Assembly (NCBI RefSeq): GCF_030408795.1 | Contig: NZ_CP047211.1 | Location: 1,860,001 to 1,924,000 of the forward strand | Source of the DNA: Corynebacterium hansenii | GTDB lineage: Bacteria > Actinomycetota > Actinomycetes > Mycobacteriales > Mycobacteriaceae | DNA length: 64,000 nt | Direction of reading: 5' to 3' | Part shown: positions 11,385-18,028 of the stretch, one piece after another | How the letters are laid out: every line of letters starts with the position of its first letter | How positions within the stretch are numbered: the first letter of the stretch is position 1 | Position numbers and translations under genes: made by a program | The notes under the pieces: model-generated | What the model was told of the DNA's origin: nothing | The model's database searches: none | What the model saw: only the letters and a program-made list of their open reading frames with translations

Positions 11385-12473
11385 CTACTCGCCGCCGCCC
11401 GGGTTGCCGATGGCGATCATGCGCTCGACCGAGGCGCGCGCCTGCTCGGCGACGTCGTCGGGCACGGTGACCTCGTCGGCGCCCTCGGCGAGGCAGCGCA
11501 GCAGGGCCGCCGGGGTGATCATCTTCATGTACGCGCAGGAGGCGCGGTCGTTGATGGCCTCGAACTCCACGTCCGGGGCGGCCTTGCGCAGCTGGTGCAG
11601 CATGCCGACCTCGGTGGCGACGAGGACCTTGCGGTCCGTGCGGCTCTCCGCCCGCTGGCCCTCGCGCTGGGCGGCGGCCAGCATCTCGCCGGTGGAGAAC
11701 ATGTGCACGCGCTCGGGCTCGATGGCGCCCTCGCCGGCGAGGTAGATCGCCGAGTTCGCGCACCCGCACTCCGGGTGGATGTACAGCTCGGCGTCCGGGT
11801 TCTCCTCCGCGCGGCGCGCCAGCTCCTCGCCGTTGATGTTGGCGTGGACGTGGCACTCGCCGGCCCAGATGCGGATGTTGTCGCGGCCGGTCTCGCGCTT
11901 GACGTGGGCGCCGAGGAACTGATCCGGGTTGAACAGGATCTCCTTGTCCTCCGGCAGCGAGCGGATGACGTCGACGGCGTTGGACGACGTGCAGCACACG
12001 TCCGTCTCGCCCTTGACGTCCGCGGTGGTGTTGACGTAGCTGACCACCAGGGCACCCGGGTGCTCGGCCTTCCACTCGCGCAGCTCCTCCGCGGTGATGG
12101 AATCGGCGAGGGAGCAGCCTGCGCGCTCGTCCGGGATGAGCACGGTCTTTTCGGGGCTGAGGATCTTCGCGGTCTCCGCCATGAAGTGGACGCCGCAGAA
12201 CACGATGACGTCCGCCTCGGTTTCGGCGGCCACGCGCGACAGGCCGAGCGAATCGCCGACGTAATCGGCGATGTCCTGGATTTCGGGCAGCTGGTAGTTG
12301 TGCGCCAGGATCACGGCGTTGCGCGCCTTGGCCAGGCGGCGGACCTCGTCGGCCCATTCCGGCGTGGCCTCGACGCCGTGGTAGCCGTCCTCCCCGTCTG
12401 CGACGGACGCCGCCAACGCGGACTCGAGGGGCTGGAGAGTGGCGCTGTCCTGCGCCGGCGCGGGGGTGGTCAC
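11385..12473 (-). CDS. nadA: quinolinate synthase
   Basis: NadA condenses iminoaspartate with dihydroxyacetone phosphate to quinolinate using a [4Fe-4S] cluster. The 362-residue protein has cysteines in FCGVHF (Cys93), HPECGC (Cys236) and ASCAYM (Cys313), which match the three cluster ligands of the family. GTG at 12473 is chosen because AAGGAG sits 5 nt upstream; the frame remains open further back but without such a site. A -10 box TAATAT at 12526-12521 gives a leader of about 40 nt and lies in the end of the upstream gene. It heads nadA-nadB-nadC. Confidence 0.96.
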   Translation of the reverse strand: MTTPAPAQDSATLQPLESALAASVADGEDGYHGVEATPEWADEVRRLAKARNAVILAHNYQLPEIQDIADYVGDSLGLSRVAAETEADVIVFCGVHFMAETAKILSPEKTVLIPDERAGCSLADSITAEELREWKAEHPGALVVSYVNTTADVKGETDVCCTSSNAVDVIRSLPEDKEILFNPDQFLGAHVKRETGRDNIRIWAGECHVHANINGEELARRAEENPDAELYIHPECGCANSAIYLAGEGAIEPERVHMFSTGEMLAAAQREGQRAESRTDRKVLVATEVGMLHQLRKAAPDVEFEAINDRASCAYMKMITPAALLRCLAEGADEVTVPDDVAEQARASVERMIAIGNPGGGE

Positions 12474-12513
12474 ATGGGCTCCTTGGCTGGGGAGGATCTT
12501 CTTGCAGCCGATA

Positions 12514-13206
12514 TTAGCCCGTGGCCCGGACCGTCCCCGCATCGCCGTCGGGGCCGCTCTCGCCGGGCCCCGGCTGCCCGGTCCGCCGCTCGGCCGACTG
12601 CCCGGCAGCCTGCTCGCCTGGCGTCGCCTCGCCGGGCTCCGTCCCACCGGGCTCCGGCTGCTCGGCCGGCCCGTCGCTCGGTTCCGCGCCCGGCGCAAGG
12701 AAGAGGAGGCACCAATAGGCCAGCATCGCCGCGAACGGCGCGACCAGCAGCGCCACCGGCACGTCGAAGGCCGGCAGGACGTCCAGCGACGTCCCGGGCG
12801 CGACCCCGTCGAGGTCGGGTTGGCGCACGCCGGCGATCATGTTCCCCGCGACCAGCTGCACGGCGGACATGGCCAGCGCCGCCACCCCGGACCACGCCTC
12901 CATGGCGAGCCCGCGGGCCGTCGGAAAGCGGCGGTGCGCGAACGAGCCCAGGGCCAGGCCGAGCACCAGCGCGATGCCCACGAACCACAGCAGAGCCGAG
13001 AACGTGGCGTCGACGCCGTCCTGCGCCACGACGAGCCGGCCGTCGTCCAGGAACGTCACCTTCTGCATCGGGCGGGCCATGGCCCACGTGATGCCGCCGA
13101 GGACGCCGCCGGCCAGACCCGCCAGCAGCACCGCGGACGCGTCGCCGATGAAACGGGGCGGGCGGCGCGTGTGCGGCACTGCCGCCGCCGGGGAGTTGGA
13201 ATCCAT
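12514..13206 (-). CDS. four-helix membrane protein, DUF2567-like
   Basis: A 230-residue protein with four hydrophobic helices (about residues 26-46, 72-92, 106-126 and 147-169) and a proline/glycine/glutamate-rich C-terminal tail of about 60 residues, probably cytoplasmic or disordered. The segment [14 protein letters not shown] resembles actinobacterial DUF2567 proteins as I remember them; the assignment is tentative and no function is known. It reads in the same direction as nadA, 40 nt upstream, but nadA has its own -10 box overlapping its 3' end. Confidence 0.7.
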   Translation of the reverse strand: MDSNSPAAAVPHTRRPPRFIGDASAVLLAGLAGGVLGGITWAMARPMQKVTFLDDGRLVVAQDGVDATFSALLWFVGIALVLGLALGSFAHRRFPTARGLAMEAWSGVAALAMSAVQLVAGNMIAGVRQPDLDGVAPGTSLDVLPAFDVPVALLVAPFAAMLAYWCLLFLAPGAEPSDGPAEQPEPGGTEPGEATPGEQAAGQSAERRTGQPGPGESGPDGDAGTVRATG

Positions 13207-13265
13207 GTGGGCGAATCTACCCGCCGCCGCGGATCGGCTCGGGGCGGCGTGGCGGCGCCCCCTCC

Positions 13266-13278
13266 CGAACGGCGTTCA
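13266..13278. promoter_or_regulatory. BioQ-type operator upstream of bioF
   Basis: CGAACGGCGTTCA is a GAAC-N3-GTTC palindrome, the form reported for the corynebacterial BioQ operator (TGAAC-N3-GTTAC). It lies 23-35 bp before the bioF start, on the spacer/-35 side of a TATCGT -10 box, so bound repressor would block RNA polymerase. The identical 13 bases recur at 16491-16503. Confidence 0.7.
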
Positions 13279-13288
13279 AATCGTGGAT

Positions 13289-13294
13289 TATCGT
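13289..13294 (+). promoter_or_regulatory. -10 box of bioF (leaderless)
   Basis: TATCGT ends 6 nt before the bioF ATG, placing the transcription start at or next to the A of ATG. No ribosome binding site precedes the ATG, consistent with leaderless translation. Confidence 0.6.
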
Positions 13295-13300
13295 GGGCCC

Positions 13301-14452
13301 ATGACGGATGAACGCACCAGCCGGTCCCACCTGGCGGACCTTGCGGAACTCACGCGCGGGCGCATCGAAGCGGGACTGCACCGCACGCTCGCGCCGCGCC
13401 CGCCCGGGCCACCGGAACTCCTGGATCTCGCCTCGAACGACTACCTGGGCATGCACGACCACCCGGAGGTCATCGCCGCCGCGTCGGCGGCACTGCGCGA
13501 TTACGGGCTGGGGTCCACGGGATCTCGCCTGGTCACCGGAGCGACGCAGGTGCACGACGAACTCGAGGACGCACTCGCCGATTTCATGGGATTCGGGTGC
13601 GCGCTGACGGCGTCGTCGGGGTACATGGCCAACCTCGCGGCGGTGACCGCGCTGGCGGGGCGCGGCGACCTGGTCGTCTCCGACGGCGGCTCCCACGCCT
13701 CGCTGATCGATGCGTGCCGGCTGTCGCGGGCGCGCGTCGCGGTCACCCCGCTCGGCGACGTCGCCGCGATCGAGGAGGCCCTGGCGACGCGGACGGAAAA
13801 GCGCGCGCTGGTGATCTCCGACGCCGTGTACTCCACCTCCGGCGACATCGCGGACGTCCGCGCGCTCCACGACGTCTGTCGCGAACACGGCGCCGCGCTG
13901 CTCGTCGACGAGGCGCACGGGTTGGGCGTCGTGGGCCCCGGCGGCCGCGGCGCGGTGGCGGCGGCGGGATTGGCGGGCGCACCGGACCTGGTGGTCACGG
14001 TGACTCTGTCGAAGTCGCTGGGCGCCCAGGGCGGCGCGATCCTCGGCCCGCCGGAGCTGCGCGATCACCTCATCGATTCCGCGCGCCCCATCATCTTCGA
14101 CACCGCCCTCGCGCCGCCGGCTGCGGCCGGCGCGCTGGCGGCGCTGCGGTTGCTTCGCGACGACCCGTCGCTTCCCGACGCCGTCCTGCGCAATGCACGA
14201 CTCATCGCCGGGGCGTGGGGCGTGGACGCTCCCCCATCCGCGGTCGTGCCGGTGATTCTCGGGGATCCCGGCCGAGCCGTCGCGGCGCGCGACAATCTGC
14301 GCGCACGCGGCGTGCTCGTCGGGGTGTTCCGCCCGCCGAGCGTGCCGCCGGGAGGTTCGCGCCTGCGCATCACGGCGCGCGCGAACCTCACCGCGGCGGA
14401 ATTGGGGCGCGCCGCACCCCGCGACGGCGACGTGCCGCCGCCCACCCCCTAG
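13301..14452 (+). CDS. bioF: 8-amino-7-oxononanoate synthase (BioF family)
   Basis: BioF condenses pimeloyl-thioester with alanine, the first step of biotin ring assembly. The 383-residue protein belongs to the alpha-oxoamine synthase family: LASNDYLGM at 43-51, GSTGSRLVTG at 71-80, VDEAHGLGVVGPGGRG near 202-217, and the PLP lysine Lys238 in TLSKSLGAQGGA. A related KBL-type activity is possible, but the BioQ operator directly upstream supports a biotin role. No bioA or bioD is in the window. ATG at 13301 follows a -10 box by 6 nt and has no ribosome site. Confidence 0.92.
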   Translation: MTDERTSRSHLADLAELTRGRIEAGLHRTLAPRPPGPPELLDLASNDYLGMHDHPEVIAAASAALRDYGLGSTGSRLVTGATQVHDELEDALADFMGFGCALTASSGYMANLAAVTALAGRGDLVVSDGGSHASLIDACRLSRARVAVTPLGDVAAIEEALATRTEKRALVISDAVYSTSGDIADVRALHDVCREHGAALLVDEAHGLGVVGPGGRGAVAAAGLAGAPDLVVTVTLSKSLGAQGGAILGPPELRDHLIDSARPIIFDTALAPPAAAGALAALRLLRDDPSLPDAVLRNARLIAGAWGVDAPPSAVVPVILGDPGRAVAARDNLRARGVLVGVFRPPSVPPGGSRLRITARANLTAAELGRAAPRDGDVPPPTP

Positions 14453-14482
14453 CGGATACCCGCGCGGCGGGCCCGCAGTCGA

Positions 14483-14782
14483 TCAGTGCTCGTCGTAATG
14501 GTCCCCGTGGGCGGCATGACGGTGGCCGTCATGGATGTAGTCGACGTGATCGCCGTGGGGCACGGCGACGTGCCCGCAATCGGGTCCGTGGACGTGGTCG
14601 CCGTGGTCCTCCGCCCGGACGTGGCCTTCCGGCTCGCACTCGACCCACTGGCCGTCGACCTTCCGGTGGATGTGGCCGTCGTGGGCGTAATCGACGTGGT
14701 CGCCGTGCTTGAACGAGACGTGGCCGCAGCCTTCGCCGTGTTCGTGATCGTGATTTTCGTGGACGTGCTTCTCGGTGGTCAT
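14483..14782 (-). CDS. histidine-rich metal-binding protein with two repeats
   Basis: A 99-residue soluble acidic protein with 24 histidines. Two 21-residue repeats at 19-39 and 69-89 share the pattern CGHV-x4-HGDHVDYxHDGHxH, joined by a linker holding DGQWVECEPEGH. Such clusters bind Zn, Ni or Cu in other proteins; the metal and role here are an inference. There is no signal peptide, so storage, buffering or chaperone function in the cytoplasm is likely. GAAGGCGAG lies before the ATG. It sits downstream of bioB-bsaP on the same strand, after a 250-bp gap with a hairpin, so it is probably a separate unit. Confidence 0.8.
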   Translation of the reverse strand: MTTEKHVHENHDHEHGEGCGHVSFKHGDHVDYAHDGHIHRKVDGQWVECEPEGHVRAEDHGDHVHGPDCGHVAVPHGDHVDYIHDGHRHAAHGDHYDEH

Positions 14783-14878
14783 CGCTCGCCTTCCCGTTGT
14801 CCGTCCCCGGGCCGGGACGACCCGGAGGAACGGCCCGGCTGCACTCCACGAACAACCGGGCCATGCACTTCCAGGGTA

Positions 14879-14898
14879 CGCCGTTCCCCCGAACGGCG
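14879..14898 (-). terminator. hairpin downstream of bioB-bsaP
   Basis: CGCCGTTC and GAACGGCG form an 8-bp perfect stem with a CCCC loop, about 135 nt past the bsaP stop. There is no clear U-run, so it is a candidate only. Confidence 0.4.
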
Positions 14899-14982
14899 GG
14901 CGAGCCGCGAAACGGCGCGGGCCGGAGAGGGCGCGGTCCGAAGTGCGGGCAACGACCCGGCGGCAGACGTGCGTGCCGCGCC

Positions 14983-15054
14983 GGTCAGTGGCGCTCGAGC
15001 ATCGCCCGTCAGCGGCGCTCGAGCATCGCCGGTCAGCGGCGCTCGAGCATCGCC
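14983..15054. repeat. 3 x 24-bp tandem repeat over the bsaP stop codon
   Basis: Three units (14983-15006, 15007-15030, 15031-15054) each start with [GC]GTCAG and end CATCGCC; units differ at one or two bases. The unit at 15031-15054 contains the last codons and stop of the bsaP-like gene (stop complement at 15033-15035), so the gene's 3' end has been copied twice downstream. Confidence 0.85.
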
Positions 15055-15371
15055 GAGTCGACGTCCCCGTGGCGGGAGCACGTGGCGTCCCACCCGTCGG
15101 GGCGGACCTGGACCACCATGCGCCTGCCGCAGATCTGGCAGTAGCGCGGCGCCTCGAGTCCGGCGCGAGCGGACACGGACCGCTCGCGGAACTCCCCCTC
15201 GGCGAGGTTCGCGCCGGTGAACGGGTCGTAGACCGGGTCGTCGCCGAGCAGGATGGCGCGCAGCAGCGTGCCCTGCCCCTCCCCCGGCTTGGTGGCCCGC
15301 ACGGTGGGGCGGCGGCCCCACGGCGAGCGCTTGCCGCCGCGTTCGGCGGCCTGTTCCCGGATGGTCGCCAT
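15033..15371 (-). CDS. bsaP: biotin synthase auxiliary protein, BsaP-like
   Basis: A 112-residue protein directly after bioB, 3 nt from its stop and so translationally coupled. The C-terminal part has [13 protein letters not shown], then [11 protein letters not shown]: Cys78, Cys81, Cys98 and His101 form a likely metal or Fe-S site. This matches the small auxiliary protein that mycobacterial BioB needs to work on dethiobiotin (BsaP, Rv1590). It is longer than the mycobacterial protein (about 80 residues) because of a basic N-terminal half. The identification rests on the motif and position from memory. Its 3' end is a tandem repeat. Confidence 0.75.
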   Translation of the reverse strand: MATIREQAAERGGKRSPWGRRPTVRATKPGEGQGTLLRAILLGDDPVYDPFTGANLAEGEFRERSVSARAGLEAPRYCQICGRRMVVQVRPDGWDATCSRHGDVDSAMLERR

Positions 15372-15374
15372 GCG

Positions 15375-16385
15375 CTAGACCGTCGCGTTGAGGGCCTTGA
15401 TGGGCAGGCGGATCTTGCCCAGCATGTCCAGGTCCTGCTCGGCCGGGCGGCCCAGGGTGGTCAGGTAGTTGCCCACGATGACGGCGTTGATGCCGCCGAG
15501 CAGGCCCTGCTCGGCGCCCAGGTCGCCGAGGGTCAGCTCGCGGCCGCCGGCGAAACGCAGGATGGTCTTCGGCAGCGCCAGGCGGAAGGCGCCGATGGCG
15601 CGCAGGGCGTCCTTGGCGGGCAGCGGCTCGCGGCCCTCGAACGGGGTGCCGGGACGGGGGTCCAGGAAGTTCATGGGCACCTCGGTCGGGTTGAGCGCGG
15701 CGAGGTCCTGCGCGAACTCGGCGCGCTGCTCCAGCGTCTCGCCCATGCCCAGGATGCCGCCGCAGCAGACCTCCATGCCGGCCTCGGCGACCATGCGGAG
15801 GGTCTCGGCGCGGTCCTCCCAGGAGTGGGTGGTCACGACGTTCGGGAAGTGCGACCGGGCGGTCTCCAGGTTGTGGTTGTAACGGTGCACGCCGGCCTTG
15901 GCCAGGCGGTCGACCTGATCCTGGGTGAGAATGCCCACCGAGGCGGCGACGTTGATGTCGACCTCTTCCTGGATGGCCTGGACGGCCTGCTCCAGCTGGG
16001 ACAGGAGGTTCTCGTCCGGGCCCTTGACGGCGGCGACGATGCAGAACTCGGTGGCGCCGGTCTTCTGGGTCTGCTTGGCGGCGTCGACCAGGGCCGGGAT
16101 GTCCAGCCAGGCGTTGCGCACCGGGGACTGGAACAGGCCGGACTGCGAGCAGAAGTGGCAGTCCTCGGGGCAGCCGCCGGTCTTCAGCGAGATGATGCCC
16201 TCGACCTCGACCTCTTCGCCGCACCACTTCAGCCGCACCTCGTGCGCGAGGGCGAGCAGCTCGTCGATCTTGTCGTCGTCGAGCTGGAGCACGGCCAGGG
16301 TCTCGGCGTGATCGAGGCCTTCCCCTCGGCCGAGCACCTTCTCGCGGGCGATATCGAGGACGTCGGCGGGCGAAACGGCGGTCAT
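15375..16385 (-). CDS. bioB: biotin synthase
   Basis: A radical-SAM enzyme that inserts sulfur into dethiobiotin. The 336-residue protein has the CxxxCxxC cluster at Cys72, Cys76 and Cys79 ([12 protein letters not shown]), followed by [11 protein letters not shown] and [26 protein letters not shown] and [10 protein letters not shown] near the C-terminus are also BioB features. AGGAG lies 5 nt before the ATG at 16385; the frame is open far upstream but that region overlaps the divergent bioQ gene and its operators. It forms an operon with the BsaP-like gene and is probably repressed by BioQ. Confidence 0.97.
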   Translation of the reverse strand: MTAVSPADVLDIAREKVLGRGEGLDHAETLAVLQLDDDKIDELLALAHEVRLKWCGEEVEVEGIISLKTGGCPEDCHFCSQSGLFQSPVRNAWLDIPALVDAAKQTQKTGATEFCIVAAVKGPDENLLSQLEQAVQAIQEEVDINVAASVGILTQDQVDRLAKAGVHRYNHNLETARSHFPNVVTTHSWEDRAETLRMVAEAGMEVCCGGILGMGETLEQRAEFAQDLAALNPTEVPMNFLDPRPGTPFEGREPLPAKDALRAIGAFRLALPKTILRFAGGRELTLGDLGAEQGLLGGINAVIVGNYLTTLGRPAEQDLDMLGKIRLPIKALNATV

Positions 16386-16448
16386 GGGTTCTCCTGGCTG
16401 GTCGACTGGTTCGGCCGTGCCTGGCACCGCCGAAAAGAAAACTCGAAC

Positions 16449-16454
16449 ACCGTA
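16449..16454 (-). promoter_or_regulatory. -10 box of bioB
   Basis: TACGGT on the minus strand, directly downstream of the BioQ-like site 16456-16468. Transcription would start near 16442, giving a leader of about 57 nt with an AGGAG site. Confidence 0.45.
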
Positions 16455-16455
16455 T

Positions 16456-16468
16456 TGAACGATGTTCG
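16456..16468. promoter_or_regulatory. BioQ-type operator, bioB side
   Basis: TGAACGATGTTCG, a GAAC-N3-GTTC palindrome immediately upstream of the putative bioB -10 box. A weaker half-match (CGAACACCGTATT) overlaps it at 16444-16456. Binding here would occlude the bioB promoter. Confidence 0.65.
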
Positions 16469-16490
16469 GCAACGAATGTACCTTGCGCCA

Positions 16491-16503
16491 CGAACGGCGT
16501 TCA
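16491..16503. promoter_or_regulatory. BioQ-type operator, bioQ side
   Basis: CGAACGGCGTTCA, the same 13 bases as the bioF operator, 35 bp from the first site and about 50 bp before the bioQ start. It suggests autoregulation and cooperative control of the divergent bioB promoter. Confidence 0.65.
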
Positions 16504-16540
16504 ACACGGCTCGCCGGGCCTCCCACCCCCTGCTTTCCGA

Positions 16541-16546
16541 TAACGT
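16541..16546 (+). promoter_or_regulatory. -10 box of bioQ (leaderless)
   Basis: TAACGT ends 7 nt before GTG at 16554, predicting a leaderless bioQ mRNA. An in-frame GTG at 16545 overlaps the box and is therefore unlikely to be used. Confidence 0.5.
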
Positions 16547-16553
16547 GGGTCCC

Positions 16554-17135
16554 GTGCAGCTCACCAAGGACATCATCATGGACGCGGCGGTGGGGATCCT
16601 CGATGAATACGGTCTCCAGGATCTGACCATCCGCCGGCTGGCCCGCCACCTCGACGCGGCCGCGGGAGCCATGTACTGGCACTTCCCCTCGAAGCAGGCG
16701 TTGTTGGGTGCGGTCGCCGACCGTCTGCTGGCGCCATTGTCCGAGTTCGCGGCCACCGGCGACTGGCGCGCCGACGCCACCGCCTTCGCGGAATCCCTGC
16801 ACGCGTGCCTGACCTCGCACCGCGACGGCGCCGAAGTCGTGTCCGCCGGGCTGGCCACCGACACGGTGGCGGTGCGGCCGGCGTCGCTGCTGGCCCCGCT
16901 GCTTGACGACGCCCCAATCCCCGGGGAATTGGCCGCGGACGCGGCGGCGACGCTCGTCTATTTCGTCCTGGGCGCGACCGTCGACGAGCAGACGGCGGCG
17001 GAGCTGGCGAAGGTCGCCGACGCCGGCGCCGACGGCCCACGCCCTTCCCGCGCCGGCGATGCGGCCGCCCACGACCGCCGCATCCGCCACGGGGTGGAGT
17101 TGATCATCGCGGGCATCGCCGCGGGCGGCGCCTGA
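16554..17135 (+). CDS. bioQ: TetR-family regulator of biotin genes
   Basis: A 193-residue TetR-type repressor. The N-terminal helix-turn-helix is intact ([20 protein letters not shown], then [16 protein letters not shown], about residues 23-58), and the C-terminal half is a helical effector/dimer domain. It is divergent from bioB, with BioQ-type palindromes in the 168-bp gap and an identical site before bioF, so it is very likely BioQ. The effector is not evident from sequence. GTG at 16554 follows a -10 box. It ends 15 bp from the convergent lipocalin gene. Confidence 0.88.
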   Translation: MQLTKDIIMDAAVGILDEYGLQDLTIRRLARHLDAAAGAMYWHFPSKQALLGAVADRLLAPLSEFAATGDWRADATAFAESLHACLTSHRDGAEVVSAGLATDTVAVRPASLLAPLLDDAPIPGELAADAAATLVYFVLGATVDEQTAAELAKVADAGADGPRPSRAGDAAAHDRRIRHGVELIIAGIAAGGA

Positions 17136-17150
17136 CGCGGGATCGGTGTT

Positions 17151-17870
17151 TTAGCCGGAGATGGCGCACACCGGGGTGAAGTCGCGCCGACCCTCGGCCT
17201 GGGGGCTGGTGATGAAGGTGCACGGCTGGTACCCGCGGTCGGCGAGGATCTCCGCGACCTTCGCCCAGTCGGCATCGGAAATGCCCGGGGTGCGGCTGAG
17301 CACGAAACCGGAGCGGCGGGCCGGATCGCCCACGATCGCCAGGGAGTAATCCTCCGCGAGGTACGTGACCCTGTAGTTGACCGGGCCGTCGGGGTTCTGG
17401 CCGGGAATGCCGTCGAAGGCCACGCGCAACGAGGCGTTGGTCTTGGCGTCCTTGACGAACGCCTTGCCCACCACGGCGGAATTGCCCCCGAAGACATCGT
17501 CGCAGGAGTTGCGCACCGACAGCGTGGACTCGTCGATGACGCCGTACTCCGCCTTGGTGTTGTCGATGCACTGAAGGCTCGTCGGCTGCGGAAGCACGGC
17601 GATCTGGTACCAGGTTCCGGCGAATTTCGTCGGGTCGACCCTGTCGACCTGGGGCAATTCCGGCCCGAAGGAGCTGCCGGAGGAAACGGCGTCGCCGATC
17701 GAGGCGAGCGAACCCGACGCATCGATGACCGCGTCGGCGATGGGCCGGAGGGCGTCGGAGGATTCCTGTGCGTTGGCGGTGCCGGCGCCGAGCAGGGTCG
17801 CCCCGGTCGCGGCGGAGATCAACAGGGCCGCGGCGCGGCGGCGGGATGAGCGGAAGCTGAAGATGGTCAT
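17151..17870 (-). CDS. secreted lipocalin-family protein (Blc-like)
   Basis: A 239-residue exported protein. The N-terminus has an arginine-rich start, a hydrophobic core and a cleavage site after ANA (residues 4-33). The lipocalin signature FAGTWYQIAVLPQP opens the barrel, and VTYLAEDYSLAIVGDPAR is the usual second conserved strand. Four cysteines could form two disulfides. Bacterial lipocalins carry lipids or fatty acids in the cell envelope; the ligand here is unknown. ATG at 17870 is preceded by AAAGGG about 11 nt away. Confidence 0.85.
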   Translation of the reverse strand: MTIFSFRSSRRRAAALLISAATGATLLGAGTANAQESSDALRPIADAVIDASGSLASIGDAVSSGSSFGPELPQVDRVDPTKFAGTWYQIAVLPQPTSLQCIDNTKAEYGVIDESTLSVRNSCDDVFGGNSAVVGKAFVKDAKTNASLRVAFDGIPGQNPDGPVNYRVTYLAEDYSLAIVGDPARRSGFVLSRTPGISDADWAKVAEILADRGYQPCTFITSPQAEGRRDFTPVCAISG

Positions 17871-17916
17871 GGTGATGGTCCCTTTCGGCATCGGAGCGTC
17901 GGCACGGCGCCGACTC

Positions 17917-17949
17917 AGCATTTGCTTAACGCCATCAAATGAAAATGCT
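17917..17949. promoter_or_regulatory. nested inverted repeats between lipocalin gene and glgX
   Basis: AGCATTT (17917-17923) pairs with AAATGCT (17943-17949), and CATTTG (17919-17924) with CAAATG (17936-17941). This AT-rich island in the divergent promoter region could be a regulator site for the lipocalin gene, glgX or both; no regulator family is suggested. Confidence 0.4.
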
Positions 17950-18015
17950 ACCGGGTTCCCAACCGGCGCGCACACCCCTGATCCGCGCCAACCGGGTGGC
18001 CGCCGCGGCGCCCGG

Positions 18016-18021
18016 TATGGT
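18016..18021 (+). promoter_or_regulatory. -10 box of glgX (leaderless)
   Basis: TATGGT ends 7 nt before ATG at 18029. The alternative upstream ATG at 18017 lies inside the box, so the later ATG is preferred. Confidence 0.55.
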
Positions 18022-18028
18022 TATCGAC

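Noticed and set aside
12839..13300. N-terminal extension of bioF by about 154 codons
   Set aside because: It would cross the opposite-strand membrane protein gene, the BioQ operator and the promoter.
15375..17090. 571-codon version of bioB
   Set aside because: The extra N-terminus is antisense to bioQ and has no homology to BioB; a good ribosome site supports ATG 16385.
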